NCBI RefSeq assembly: GCF_009877425.1
Contig: NZ_WXEY01000020.1
Span: 1-64,000 of the forward strand
Length of the DNA: 64,000 bases
DNA from: Heliomicrobium undosum
GTDB taxonomy: Bacteria > Bacillota > Desulfitobacteriia > Heliobacteriales > Heliobacteriaceae
Reading direction: 5' to 3'
Position numbers and translations under genes: made by a program. Under the pieces are notes generated by a model. That model saw only the letters and a list, made by a program, of their open reading frames with translations. It was not told where the DNA came from and made no database searches. Below are positions 30,845 to 38,596 of this stretch, in pieces; positions within the stretch are counted from its first letter, which is position 1, and every line of letters starts with the position of its first letter.

Positions 30845-31512
30845 AAGGCCTCCCCTTCAAAGCGGTTCAGGTCATCATTGGAACCGACGGCGACGAGGAT
30901 GTCGCCTTTTTCGATCAGCGTATCGGCGCCAGGTGACGCCATCACATCGTCGCCCTTGCGGATGGCGATGACGGTGATGCCGTAACGGGCGCGGAGATCG
31001 GCCTTGCCGAGTGTCTGTCCGACAAACCGCTCGGGAGAACGAATTTCAACCAGCGAATGGACAGGCGAGAGTTCCAGGTAGTCCATCACCGTCGATGTGA
31101 CCAGCGCATGGGCCACGCGGACGCCCATATCCCGCTCAGGGTAGACGACCTGGTCGGCGCCCACCTTGGTCAATACCTTGCCATGCAGATCGTTCTGAGC
31201 TTTGGCCACCACATGGCGAACACCCATGTCCTTGAGAATGACCGTGACCAGGATGTTCGCTTGCACATCCGAGCCGATGGCGACGATGACGGTGTCGAAG
31301 TTGCGGATGCCGAGCTTTTTCAGCGTCTCTTCATCCTCAGCGTCCGCCTGCACGGCATGGGTGACAGAGTCTGCCACCTCGTTGATCCGTTCTTCTGAAC
31401 TGTCGATGGCCAGCACCTCGTAGCCCATGCGAGAGAGCGTTTTGGCGACACTCGTGCCGAAGCGTCCCAAGCCGATGACGGCAAACAGTTTTTGTGTTTT
31501 CACTTTGGCCAT
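30841..31512 (-). CDS. ktrA: Potassium uptake regulatory subunit KtrA/TrkA
   Basis: Cytoplasmic gating subunit of a Ktr-type potassium transporter, 223 residues. An RCK_N Rossmann domain (FAVIGLGRFGTSVAKTL, with acidic Asp36 region LAIDSS) binds ATP/ADP or NAD, and an RCK_C domain (about 140-220) ends the protein. Length and order match Bacillus KtrA. It follows the channel subunit gene with 10 bases between them and overlaps the methyltransferase gene by four, so the three form one operon. In Bacillus, ktrAB is controlled by a cyclic-di-AMP riboswitch; none is apparent here. Confidence 0.92.
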   Translation of the reverse strand: MAKVKTQKLFAVIGLGRFGTSVAKTLSRMGYEVLAIDSSEERINEVADSVTHAVQADAEDEETLKKLGIRNFDTVIVAIGSDVQANILVTVILKDMGVRHVVAKAQNDLHGKVLTKVGADQVVYPERDMGVRVAHALVTSTVMDYLELSPVHSLVEIRSPERFVGQTLGKADLRARYGITVIAIRKGDDVMASPGADTLIEKGDILVAVGSNDDLNRFEGEAF

Positions 31513-31522
31513 GGCTGTCTCC

Positions 31523-32902
31523 CTACCCCACCATGATTTTTTCTTCCGGGTAACGCAGTTTCGCTAGGACATTGTTGCTGAGCGCGACGGCCAGTGTGAG
31601 CGGTCCCAGCCGGCCAACGAACATGGTTAAGGCGATGAGTACCCTGCCGAAGTCGCTCAGGTTCGGTGTGATCCCCATGGTCAGCCCCACCGTGCCGAAG
31701 GATGACGTGGCTTCGAAGAGCAACGCCAGAAAATCAGCGTCTTCCGTGATCGTCAGCATCATCGTCACGGTAATGACAAGCAGAACAGCCATCACCGTAA
31801 TCCCGACGGCCTTGTAGATGGTGTCCGGCGGAATTCTCCGCTCGAAGAAGCCCACATCGATCTTCCCTTTGCGCATGCTCCACACGGCGGCCAGCAGCGC
31901 CGCCAATGTGGTTGTTTTGATGCCCCCGCCGGTGGAACCCGGTGAGGCACCGATAAACATGAGGATGATCATGAGAAACTGTGTCGCTGGTTTGAGGTCG
32001 GCGATGCCTACGGTGTTGTAACCGGCAGTCCGGGGCGTCACACCCTGGAAGTAGGCGGCCAGCAGTTTGCCGTCCCAGCCCAGGGCGCCGAGCGTCTTCG
32101 GGTTGTTGAATTCGAGAAAGAAGACGGCCAGGGCGGCCAAGAGGATGAGCACAACCGTCATCGTCCAGACCAGCTTGGTGTGAAGGCTGAACCGCTTGAT
32201 CTCCCGGTAGCGAAAGGTCTCGGCAATGACGGTGAACCCCAAGCCGCCGATGATGATCAGCGCAGAGATCGTCAGGGTGACGATCGGATCGTCCACATAG
32301 CCGGTGATGCCGCGAAAGCCGCCGAAGAGATCGAAGCCGGCGTTGCAGAAGGCGGAGATGGCGTGAAAAAAGCCGTAATAAATGCCCTTCGCCAGGCCCA
32401 TCTGAGGAATAAACCGCAACGAGAGGATGACCCCGCCGATCCCTTCGATGAGAAAGGTGGCCAGCAAGACGTGGCGGGCCAACCGGACAACGCCCTGAAC
32501 AGAGAGGCTGTTCAACGCCTCCTGCATGAGCAACCGTTCCTTCAGGTTGATCCGCTTGCCCATCAATAAGTAGATCAAGGTTGCCATGGTCATAAAGCCC
32601 AACCCGCCCACCTGGATCAGGGTGATGATGATCAACTGCCCTAAGAGCGAGTAATTGTCATGGGTATCGACGACGACAAGTCCTGTCACGCATACAGCCG
32701 ATGTGGCGGTAAAGAGGGCGTCCAGGAAGCGCGTTCCCAGACCGCTCCGCGACGCCGCAGGCGTGCTCAGCAGGAATCCCCCGATCAGAATGATCAGAGC
32801 GAAGCCGGCGACGAGCACCCTCGCCGGCGAAAGTCCGTAATTGGGCCGCTTCCCCTGCACATAGGGGGCGAAAATGGGTCTGGGCGGTTCATATCTTTGC
32901 AT
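31523..32902 (-). CDS. ktrB: Potassium transporter membrane subunit KtrB/TrkH
   Basis: Ion-conducting subunit with four repeated M1-P-M2 units, about 459 residues. The first selectivity-filter loop is visible as FTATSAVCVTGLVVVDT, the second as SAFCNAGFDLFGG, the third as TPRTAGYNTVGI and the fourth as SSFGTVGLTMGI, each with the conserved Gly. The ATG at 32902 (MQRYEPP) is likely; a TTG at 32929 is an upstream option and neither has a strong ribosome site. Together with KtrA it imports potassium, probably driven by sodium or the membrane potential. Confidence 0.93.
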   Translation of the reverse strand: MQRYEPPRPIFAPYVQGKRPNYGLSPARVLVAGFALIILIGGFLLSTPAASRSGLGTRFLDALFTATSAVCVTGLVVVDTHDNYSLLGQLIIITLIQVGGLGFMTMATLIYLLMGKRINLKERLLMQEALNSLSVQGVVRLARHVLLATFLIEGIGGVILSLRFIPQMGLAKGIYYGFFHAISAFCNAGFDLFGGFRGITGYVDDPIVTLTISALIIIGGLGFTVIAETFRYREIKRFSLHTKLVWTMTVVLILLAALAVFFLEFNNPKTLGALGWDGKLLAAYFQGVTPRTAGYNTVGIADLKPATQFLMIILMFIGASPGSTGGGIKTTTLAALLAAVWSMRKGKIDVGFFERRIPPDTIYKAVGITVMAVLLVITVTMMLTITEDADFLALLFEATSSFGTVGLTMGITPNLSDFGRVLIALTMFVGRLGPLTLAVALSNNVLAKLRYPEEKIMVG

Positions 32903-32989
32903 GGATGAACAGTCCGTCTCCCGTCTCAATTTGGTTCCGTTACCGGGGTCTTTTGCCGAGATTGCCGATCACCTTACGAGTTTTCCCAG

Positions 32990-33025
32990 AAAAACAGACA
33001 TGACCCCGCGGCCATGTCTGTTTTT
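32990..33025 (-). terminator. Terminator of the infC-rpmI-rplT operon
   Basis: Stem AAAACAGACATG / CATGTCTGTTTT; the flanking A and T runs allow termination on either strand. It lies 17 bases after the rplT stop. Confidence 0.8.
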
Positions 33026-33041
33026 GAGACTCGATTTGATT

Positions 33042-33401
33042 TTAGGCGTTCACTTTCGCCTTGGCCACATCGACGAGCTTGGCGAAGGCCGGCAGATCGT
33101 TGACAGCCAGGTCAGCGAGCATCTTGCGGTTGACGGCGACGCCGGCTTGCTTCAGGCCGTTCATCATGACGCTGTAAGAGATGCCGTTCATCCGGGCGGC
33201 AGCGTTGATCCGGGTGATCCAGATCTTGCGGAAGTCGCCTTTCTTCTTCTTGCGGTGGGCATAGGCGTAAGAGAGCGCCTTCATCACCGCCTGGTGGGCG
33301 GTGCGGAAAAGCTTGGAATGGGCGTTGCGGTAGCCGCGAGCGAGTTTAAGGATTTTTTTATGTCGTTTACGGGACATGGGACCCGTCTTGACGCGAGCCA
33401 T
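33042..33401 (-). CDS. rplT: Ribosomal protein bL20
   Basis: Large-subunit protein of 119 residues, needed early in 50S assembly. The sequence is the standard one: [20 protein letters not shown] at the start, then [24 protein letters not shown]. In Bacillus bL20 represses its own operon by binding the infC leader RNA. It is last of the infC-rpmI-rplT operon. Confidence 0.98.
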   Translation of the reverse strand: MARVKTGPMSRKRHKKILKLARGYRNAHSKLFRTAHQAVMKALSYAYAHRKKKKGDFRKIWITRINAAARMNGISYSVMMNGLKQAGVAVNRKMLADLAVNDLPAFAKLVDVAKAKVNA

Positions 33402-33462
33402 ACGAAGACCTCCTGTGCTGCCTGAGGCGTATTTTCAATAGAGAAAGAACCGGCTGGCCGGC

Positions 33463-33660
33463 TTAGAGATAGGGAAGCAGTTCCTTCAGCTTCGGCGTGT
33501 CTTCCTTGGCGACGACAGAGGTGCCGCGGAGCTGGCGCTTGCGCTTGGCCGACTTCTTCTCCAGGATGTGACGGGTGAAGGCGTTTTTGGCTTTGAATTT
33601 GCCGGAGGCGGTTTTCTTGAACCGTTTGGCCGCCCCGCGGTGGGTTTTCATTTTCGGCAT
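33463..33660 (-). CDS. rpmI: Ribosomal protein bL35
   Basis: Large-subunit protein of 65 residues, beginning [20 protein letters not shown] and rich in Lys/Arg as usual. The ATG at 33660 is chosen over the frame opening at 33669 because GAGGAG lies nine bases upstream and it gives the canonical length. It lies 35 bases after infC. Confidence 0.98.
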   Translation of the reverse strand: MPKMKTHRGAAKRFKKTASGKFKAKNAFTRHILEKKSAKRKRQLRGTSVVAKEDTPKLKELLPYL

Positions 33661-33695
33661 GTCGTTCAACTCCTCAATAGCGAGTAAAGGGGCGA

Positions 33696-34295
33696 TTATT
33701 CAGCGGCATCTCCGGTGACCGGGGCTTCCGCTTTCTCAGCCGTTTTGGCATCCCGAGGCTTCTCGGCGCGAGGTTCCCGCTGGGTCTCGGCTTTCGGCGT
33801 CAGGATCATGATCATATTGCGGCCTTCCACCTTGGCGTCGCGTTCCACGTTGGAAATCGGCCGACAAACCTCAGCCAGACGGACACACAACTGCCGTCCC
33901 AACTCGGGGTGGGTGATCTCACGTCCACGGAACATGATCGTGACCTTGACCTTGTCGCCGTCCTCCAGGAAGCGGATGGCGTTGCGGGCCTTCGTGTCAA
34001 AATCATGGTCCTCGATGTTCGGCCGCAGTTTAACCTCTTTGATACTGACAATTTTTTGTTTTTTGCGAGCTTCCCGTTCCCGTTTGCTCTGCTCAAACTT
34101 ATACTTGCCGTAGTCCATGATCCGGCATACGGGAGGCTTGGCCGTCGGCGCAACCTCCACCAGATCGAGGCTGCTCTCCTGGGCGATGCGCAGGGCGTCA
34201 CGGATATTCAGGATACCCAGTTGCTCCCCTTCGGTGCCCACCAAGCGAACTTCTCGGACGCGGATTTCCTCGTTGATGCGCAGGTCCTTGCTGAT
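33696..34295 (-). CDS. infC: Translation initiation factor IF-3, ATC start
   Basis: IF-3 of 199 residues, which binds the 30S subunit and checks start codon and initiator tRNA. The N domain begins [20 protein letters not shown] and the C domain contains [12 protein letters not shown]. Homology requires translation to begin upstream of the first ATG/GTG/TTG-type codon in frame (34244); the ATC at 34295 (ISKDLR) follows AGGGGGTG by seven bases and is the expected unusual start of infC, which IF-3 itself discriminates against to control its level. The C-terminus has a charged extension of about 30 residues ([20 protein letters not shown]) beyond the core. Confidence 0.93.
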   Translation of the reverse strand: MSKDLRINEEIRVREVRLVGTEGEQLGILNIRDALRIAQESSLDLVEVAPTAKPPVCRIMDYGKYKFEQSKREREARKKQKIVSIKEVKLRPNIEDHDFDTKARNAIRFLEDGDKVKVTIMFRGREITHPELGRQLCVRLAEVCRPISNVERDAKVEGRNMIMILTPKAETQREPRAEKPRDAKTAEKAEAPVTGDAAE

Positions 34296-34499
34296 AAATG
34301 TTCACCCCCTGATTTCTTCAAACGAAACAAACAAAAAATGCGGGGTCTTCCACCCGCATGCTTCTCCCATTGCACAACGCAATCAGTTCGGCGAAGGCCG
34401 ATCCCGTATCGCGCGGCTATGACAGATGAACCCAGTTTGCAGTCTTTCGCGCCTGGGTGAGAAGCGGATGGCTTCTGCTTGTTTGTCGTTCCGCTGGTT
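34296..34499 (-). promoter_or_regulatory. infC operon leader, probably bL20-responsive
   Basis: A 204-base untranslated leader. It contains a terminator-like hairpin ATGCGGG/CCCGCAT (34359-34338) followed on the minus strand by TTTTTTGTTTG, located 40 bases before infC. In Bacillus the equivalent leader (L20 leader) stops transcription when bL20 binds. The same arrangement here is inferred from position and the hairpin. Confidence 0.65.
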
Positions 34500-34528
34500 A
34501 CTATAGCATGACACATGCGACATGTCAA
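34500..34528 (-). promoter_or_regulatory. Promoter of infC-rpmI-rplT
   Basis: Consensus -35 TTGACA (34528-34523), 17-base spacer, -10 TATAGT (34505-34500). The spacer contains an inverted repeat ACATG-CGA-CATGT. Confidence 0.8.
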
Positions 34529-34551
34529 GGGAATTGGCAAATTCTATGACT

Positions 34552-34613
34552 CCACCGCGGTAGCGGCGGGTTTTTTTGTTATGGCGTCCCTTTTTCCGTA
34601 ACGCCATAATTTT
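34552..34613 (+). promoter_or_regulatory. Two tandem terminator-like hairpins upstream of the biosynthetic cluster
   Basis: First hairpin CCACCGC-GGTA-GCGGCGG with one mismatch, followed by TTTTTTT (34552-34577). Second hairpin TTATGGCGT / ACGCCATAA (34579-34609), followed by TTTT. Both read as terminators on the plus strand, yet no plus-strand gene precedes them, so they may form an attenuator for the cluster or insulate it from antisense or upstream reading. Confidence 0.5.
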
Positions 34614-34668
34614 CCAGGGAATAGACTTCAAATAGCTGGGAGATTTCTCGGCAGAGGCATTCAAGGAT

Positions 34669-35811
34669 ATGGAGTTGGTGTTCGTGGCTAGTGGGATTGG
34701 AACTGGCGCCGTTACGCGGGAGGTCTGGTTTGACGGACGCCTTGTGCCTCTAGAGCGCAGAGACATCTGGGGGTTGATCGACAACTCCCCCGTTCAACAC
34801 GTCGTCGTCACGCCGGCGCAACGGCGGGATGGGCATTTCCCGCTCAAAACCGTTCTGATTACGGAGATTAAGGAATCGGCCGACCTAAACGCCCTGTCTG
34901 AAGGGGATATCGTCCTTTCCGGCATTCCTGCGCTGTTGGATGCAGCCCGGGAAAAGGGGTTGCGCACCTGCATCTCTTTCTTCATTGAAGGTGGGCAGGA
35001 CGACCTGGAGGAAGCCAGCCGCAGGGCAGCCAGCCATGATTACGCGGTCGTCGACTTCGACCTGCCCACAAACATCCCCCTGGAGTTGATCATCGCCCGC
35101 CTGCAAAAGAGCAAGACGGTGCTGCTCAAAGCGGAGAAGAGCGTAGAAGCGATGGAGGTCGCTTTCGGCGTCCTGGAACAGGGCAGCGACGGCGTCCTGC
35201 TGGCCACGGACGATATGAACGAAATCATCCGGTTGAAGGCCTTTCTGTCTCGCCAGGGCGCCGAGCCGCTGCAACTGCATCCCTTGACAGTGACGGAGGT
35301 CAGCCATATCGGGATGGGCTTGCGTTCCTGTATCGATACGACGGGCATCATGACCCGCGATGAAGGGATGATCATCGGCTCCACTTCTTCAGGCGGCATT
35401 TTTGTCTGTTCGGAGACACACTACCTGCCCTATATGAACCTGCGGCCCTTCCGGGTGAACGCCGGCGCCGTCCACTCCTACGTCTGGCGTCCCGGGAACG
35501 CTACCGACTACCTGACAGACCTGCGGGCCGGCACGCCCGTCCTTTGCGTCAACACCAAAGGGGAGACGCGGCCGATCATCGTCGGCCGGGTGAAGACAGA
35601 GGTGCGTCCGCTGCTCCTGATCAAAGGGGTGGCCGATGGCATCGACTTGAACGTGATCGTTCAGGACGACTGGCACATCCGCGTCATGGGCGCCAACGGA
35701 GAGCCGCGCAATGCCACCACCGTCCAGCCGGGCGACCAACTCCTGGCCTATGTCTGCGCGCCGGGACGACATGTGGGCATCAAAGTGGATGAAAAGATCA
35801 TCGAGAGCTAG
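34669..35811 (+). CDS. 3-dehydroquinate synthase II-like enzyme (GriH family)
   Basis: A 380-residue homologue of archaeal AroB-prime (3-dehydroquinate synthase II) and of GriH from grixazone synthesis. Typical regions are VREVWFD-like start TREVWFDGRL, DGVLLATDDMNEI, RSCIDTTGIMTRDEGMIIGS, the histidine-containing AGAVHSYVWRPG and DDWHIRVMGANGEPRNATTVQPGD split by a variable strand. Archaeal enzymes oxidise and cyclise the seven-carbon amino-sugar to dehydroquinate with NAD; GriH instead forms 3-amino-4-hydroxybenzoate, keeping the nitrogen. Genomic partners here favour the GriH-type reaction. The ATG at 34669 lacks a good ribosome site; a GTG at 34684 after GGAG is an alternative. It is the first gene of a coupled seven-gene cluster. 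Confidence 0.88.
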   Translation: MELVFVASGIGTGAVTREVWFDGRLVPLERRDIWGLIDNSPVQHVVVTPAQRRDGHFPLKTVLITEIKESADLNALSEGDIVLSGIPALLDAAREKGLRTCISFFIEGGQDDLEEASRRAASHDYAVVDFDLPTNIPLELIIARLQKSKTVLLKAEKSVEAMEVAFGVLEQGSDGVLLATDDMNEIIRLKAFLSRQGAEPLQLHPLTVTEVSHIGMGLRSCIDTTGIMTRDEGMIIGSTSSGGIFVCSETHYLPYMNLRPFRVNAGAVHSYVWRPGNATDYLTDLRAGTPVLCVNTKGETRPIIVGRVKTEVRPLLLIKGVADGIDLNVIVQDDWHIRVMGANGEPRNATTVQPGDQLLAYVCAPGRHVGIKVDEKIIES

Positions 35812-35826
35812 GAGGCGGCGGCAGCC

Positions 35827-36630
35827 ATGACTGGAAAAGAGATTCGCCTGAACCGGCTCTTCGCGCCGTCCGGACAGTTGCTCGCCGTTCCGCTCGATCA
35901 CGGCGTCTCTCTCGGTCCCGTCGATGGATTGACAGAGATCCGCCCCATGGTGAAAGCCGTGGCTGACGGGGGCGCTGACGCCGTCATCGTCCACAAGGGG
36001 TTGGCCCGACAGATCGCAGGCGTGCTTTCATCAGGACAGTGCGACCTGATCGTTCACTTGTCTGCCTCCACTTCCCTCTCGCCGGAACCGAACCGCAAGG
36101 AACTGGTCTCTTCGGTGGAGCATGCCGTGCGGCTCGGCGCGACCGCCGTTTCCGTCCATGTCAACCTCGGCGCCACTTCCGAAAATGCGATGCTCGAAGA
36201 CCTGGGCCAGGTAGCCGACGCCTGTGAACTCTGGGGCATGCCCCTGTTGGCCATGATGTACGTACGAGACGGCAATCAAGCCAGCGAGTACGACCCGGTA
36301 AAAGTCGCCCATGCTGCTCGTGTCGCCGAAGAACTGGGCGCTGACATCGTCAAGGTCAATTACACGGGATCGCCGGAGAGTTTCATGCGGGTAACCGGCG
36401 GCGTCCACATCCCTGTCATCATCGCCGGCGGCGCCAAAACGAACACCACCGGCGAACTGCTCAACATGGTCTACGCTGCCCAGCTGGCCGGCAGCCTCGG
36501 CATCGCGATCGGGCGAAACATCTTCCTACATGCCCGGCCGCGACAACTGACCGCCGCCATCCGGCGCATCCTCGACGGAGAGGTGGACGCTTTCCAACTG
36601 GCGGAACTGGCATCCACTGTTGACGGCTAA
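35827..36630 (+). CDS. DhnA-type aldolase: ADH synthase/GriI-like
   Basis: A 267-residue class I aldolase of the DhnA/FbaB group. Residues equivalent to the archaeal 2-amino-3,7-dideoxyheptulosonate synthase site are present: Asp24-His25 (VPLDHGVSLGPVDG), Tyr145 (MMYVRDG) and the Schiff-base Lys176 (DIVKVNYTG), with the phosphate-binding GGAKT and AIGRNIF. GriI, the Streptomyces relative, joins aspartate semialdehyde and dihydroxyacetone phosphate to a C7 precursor of 3-amino-4-hydroxybenzoate. It starts 15 bases after the synthase gene with GGAGG upstream. Pairing with the synthase II-like gene and then with ligases and an amidohydrolase points to secondary metabolism rather than to shikimate supply. 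Confidence 0.88.
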   Translation: MTGKEIRLNRLFAPSGQLLAVPLDHGVSLGPVDGLTEIRPMVKAVADGGADAVIVHKGLARQIAGVLSSGQCDLIVHLSASTSLSPEPNRKELVSSVEHAVRLGATAVSVHVNLGATSENAMLEDLGQVADACELWGMPLLAMMYVRDGNQASEYDPVKVAHAARVAEELGADIVKVNYTGSPESFMRVTGGVHIPVIIAGGAKTNTTGELLNMVYAAQLAGSLGIAIGRNIFLHARPRQLTAAIRRILDGEVDAFQLAELASTVDG

Positions 36631-36659
36631 CACTTCCTACAGACCGGGAGGAATGAACC

Positions 36660-37328
36660 ATGAGTCAACACAAGCCCCCTTCCCAACCGGGTGGTCGCTC
36701 CTGGTCGGGTATCACCGTCACTTTTCCGATGAACCCGGCAGCATCGCCGAATTCGCCGGCGGCCGCATCGCTCGTTGAAGAGCCAGTCGAACTCCGGAAG
36801 GCGGTTACCCTCCATGACGCCGGCATCGACGGCGACAAGCAGGCCGTTCTGCAAGCCCATGGACTGCTTGTCAAACTTCGTCAGACCAAACCGACCCCTC
36901 TGGTGGAGGCCTACTATGGCAGCGTCATCTGCCTCCTGGGCCGCGACGCCGTGGACCCGTCAGAGCGCTTCGCCAAGGCGCTGGAAGGCCTGAAGACATT
37001 AGATAAGGTGGTCAGGGCCCATCCCGACCTGGTCCAGGCGCGCATCCTCCGCGGTCAGGTCTGTTTCCGCCTGCCGGAGCAGTTTTTTCACCGCAGCCGC
37101 ACGGCCATCGAGGACTTCCACTACCTCATCTCCCGCTATGAACAGGACAATCGCCTGTTCGCCGCCGATTTTTACTGGCGCATCCTCTTCCAACTCGGTG
37201 TGGCCTATAAGAACGTCCACCTGATGCACGAAGCGAAAGCGGCCTGGACCAAACTGCTCACCCTTGCCAGAGACCCCCAATATCGCACCCTCGTCGAACA
37301 GGAGGGTTTTGTTCCCCAATTCGGTTAA
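36660..37328 (+). CDS. TPR-like protein, one repeat unit, in the biosynthetic cluster
   Basis: A 222-residue helical protein without signal peptide. From about residue 45 it consists of tetratricopeptide-like helix pairs: LHDAGIDGDKQAVLQAHGLL, YGSVICLLGRDAV, then ARILRGQVCFRLPEQFFHRS, TAIEDFHYLISRYEQD and ILFQLGVAYKN. Both halves of the next gene repeat this same pattern (A-Y-x-x-S/C, R-x-LR, LPExFF, TAI-x-DF, LG-x-A/C-Y). The Pro/Ser-rich N-terminus may be disordered. Function in the cluster is unknown; a scaffold or chaperone for the assembly enzymes is a guess. GGGAGG precedes the ATG by a few bases. Confidence 0.75.
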   Translation: MSQHKPPSQPGGRSWSGITVTFPMNPAASPNSPAAASLVEEPVELRKAVTLHDAGIDGDKQAVLQAHGLLVKLRQTKPTPLVEAYYGSVICLLGRDAVDPSERFAKALEGLKTLDKVVRAHPDLVQARILRGQVCFRLPEQFFHRSRTAIEDFHYLISRYEQDNRLFAADFYWRILFQLGVAYKNVHLMHEAKAAWTKLLTLARDPQYRTLVEQEGFVPQFG

Positions 37329-37348
37329 ACCGGGAGGTTTTTTATCCC

Positions 37349-38596
37349 ATGGCTTCATCGTCTCGTTTTACCGTCCCCCGCGTCAACGCCTGGTCAGGCC
37401 TGCGGGAAGAACCCCGGGGTCAGGCGCAACGGATCACCCTCGTGCCGGCGCCCCACCGGCCTGCCTCTGAGGAGGCCATCGTTGAAGGTGTCCATCTGCA
37501 CAGCCAAGCGGTACGCGGAAATCGGGAGGCCATCCAACAGGCCTTGACCTTTTTCGAACAACTGCGCAACCGGCACCCCGCTGACGACCGTGTCGCCGCC
37601 TATTTCGCCGACTGCCAATCTCTCTTAGGAAGCGCCGTCGACGACTCCTACGGCATGTTCAAAAACGCCATCCCGGCGATCAAACTCCTCGACCAGGCCG
37701 TGGAAAACCTGCCCAACGATCTGGAGATCCGCCTGTTGCGGGCGTACCAGAGCTTCCGCCTCCATGAGGGCTTCTTCCGGCGCACCTCGACTGCCATCGG
37801 AGACTTTGAGGCGATCCTGGCCGCTTATGACGAGGGCCGCTTTGCGTTGCCTCCGGAAAAGCGCAATCAGATCCTCTTCGACCTGGGCTGCGCTTACCAG
37901 CGTCTTGGCATGGCAGAACAGGCCGATGAGGTCTGGAACCGCCTCCTTGCCCTTGACGCCGGCGGGGACTATACCGGCGCTGTCGAACGCGCGCGGGGCG
38001 ACTTCTCGGCTGATCAGGAGGCTGAACTTCTCGCCCTGACAGAAAAAGCGGATCTGATCCGCGAGGGGGCTCGGCTCTTCGAAGCCGGCGCCGCCGGCGA
38101 CCGGGGGGCCGCCCGCGTTGCCAAGGAACTGCTGAAAAAAGCCCATGAAACTTACCCGGACGATGCCCTCGCCTTGGCCTATTCGGCCTCCGCGACGGCG
38201 CTGATCGAAAAAGACGCCGTCGAACCGAACGCCCTCTTCGGCTGCGCCATCCGGACGATGAAAGCCCTGCGAGAGGCGAAGGAAAAGGATCCCGAAAACC
38301 CGCGCATCCGCCTGCTGCGGGCCTACCTGGCCTACTCCCTTCCGGAGGCGTTTTTCCATACGGCCCAGACAGCCATCCAGGATTTCCGCTTTGTCCTAGA
38401 AGCCTATGAAAAAGATCCGGCGCTGCTGACGAAGGAGGAATACGCGCGCGTGCTCCACCACCTCGGCGAGTGCTACCGCCGTTCCACCAACGAATTCGAA
38501 GCGAAAAAGATCTGGGCGCGCTTAGCTGCCGATTGCCCCGACTCCCCCTACTGCGACAGCATCCCCGCTTCGGTTCGAGAAGAGGTGACGCCATGA
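37349..38596 (+). CDS. TPR-like protein, two repeat units, in the biosynthetic cluster
   Basis: A 415-residue helical protein made of two homologous halves, about residues 45-210 and 230-405. Half one has LHSQAVRGNREAIQQAL, IRLLRAYQSFRLHEGFFRR and TAIGDFEAILAAYDE; half two has LFEAGAAGDRGAARVAKELL, IRLLRAYLAYSLPEAFFHT and TAIQDFRFVLEAYEKD. Each half matches the single unit in the preceding gene, so the two genes form a three-unit family from duplication. No catalytic motif is evident. Its stop codon overlaps the start of the first ligase (ATGA), which ties it firmly to the pathway. Confidence 0.78.
   Translation: MASSSRFTVPRVNAWSGLREEPRGQAQRITLVPAPHRPASEEAIVEGVHLHSQAVRGNREAIQQALTFFEQLRNRHPADDRVAAYFADCQSLLGSAVDDSYGMFKNAIPAIKLLDQAVENLPNDLEIRLLRAYQSFRLHEGFFRRTSTAIGDFEAILAAYDEGRFALPPEKRNQILFDLGCAYQRLGMAEQADEVWNRLLALDAGGDYTGAVERARGDFSADQEAELLALTEKADLIREGARLFEAGAAGDRGAARVAKELLKKAHETYPDDALALAYSASATALIEKDAVEPNALFGCAIRTMKALREAKEKDPENPRIRLLRAYLAYSLPEAFFHTAQTAIQDFRFVLEAYEKDPALLTKEEYARVLHHLGECYRRSTNEFEAKKIWARLAADCPDSPYCDSIPASVREEVTP

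Noticed and set aside
34552-34577. CCACCGCGGTAGCGG looked like a T-box remnant upstream of the biosynthetic cluster
   Set aside because: The T-box core GGTGGTACCGCG is not present in either orientation, and no stem I-like leader precedes it. It is better read as a plain hairpin.
34669-36630. Archaeal-type early shikimate pathway for aromatic amino acids
   Set aside because: The enzyme pair alone would allow this, but the close link to two aryl-acid ligases and an amidohydrolase fits an aminohydroxybenzoate product better. Not fully excluded without the rest of the genome.
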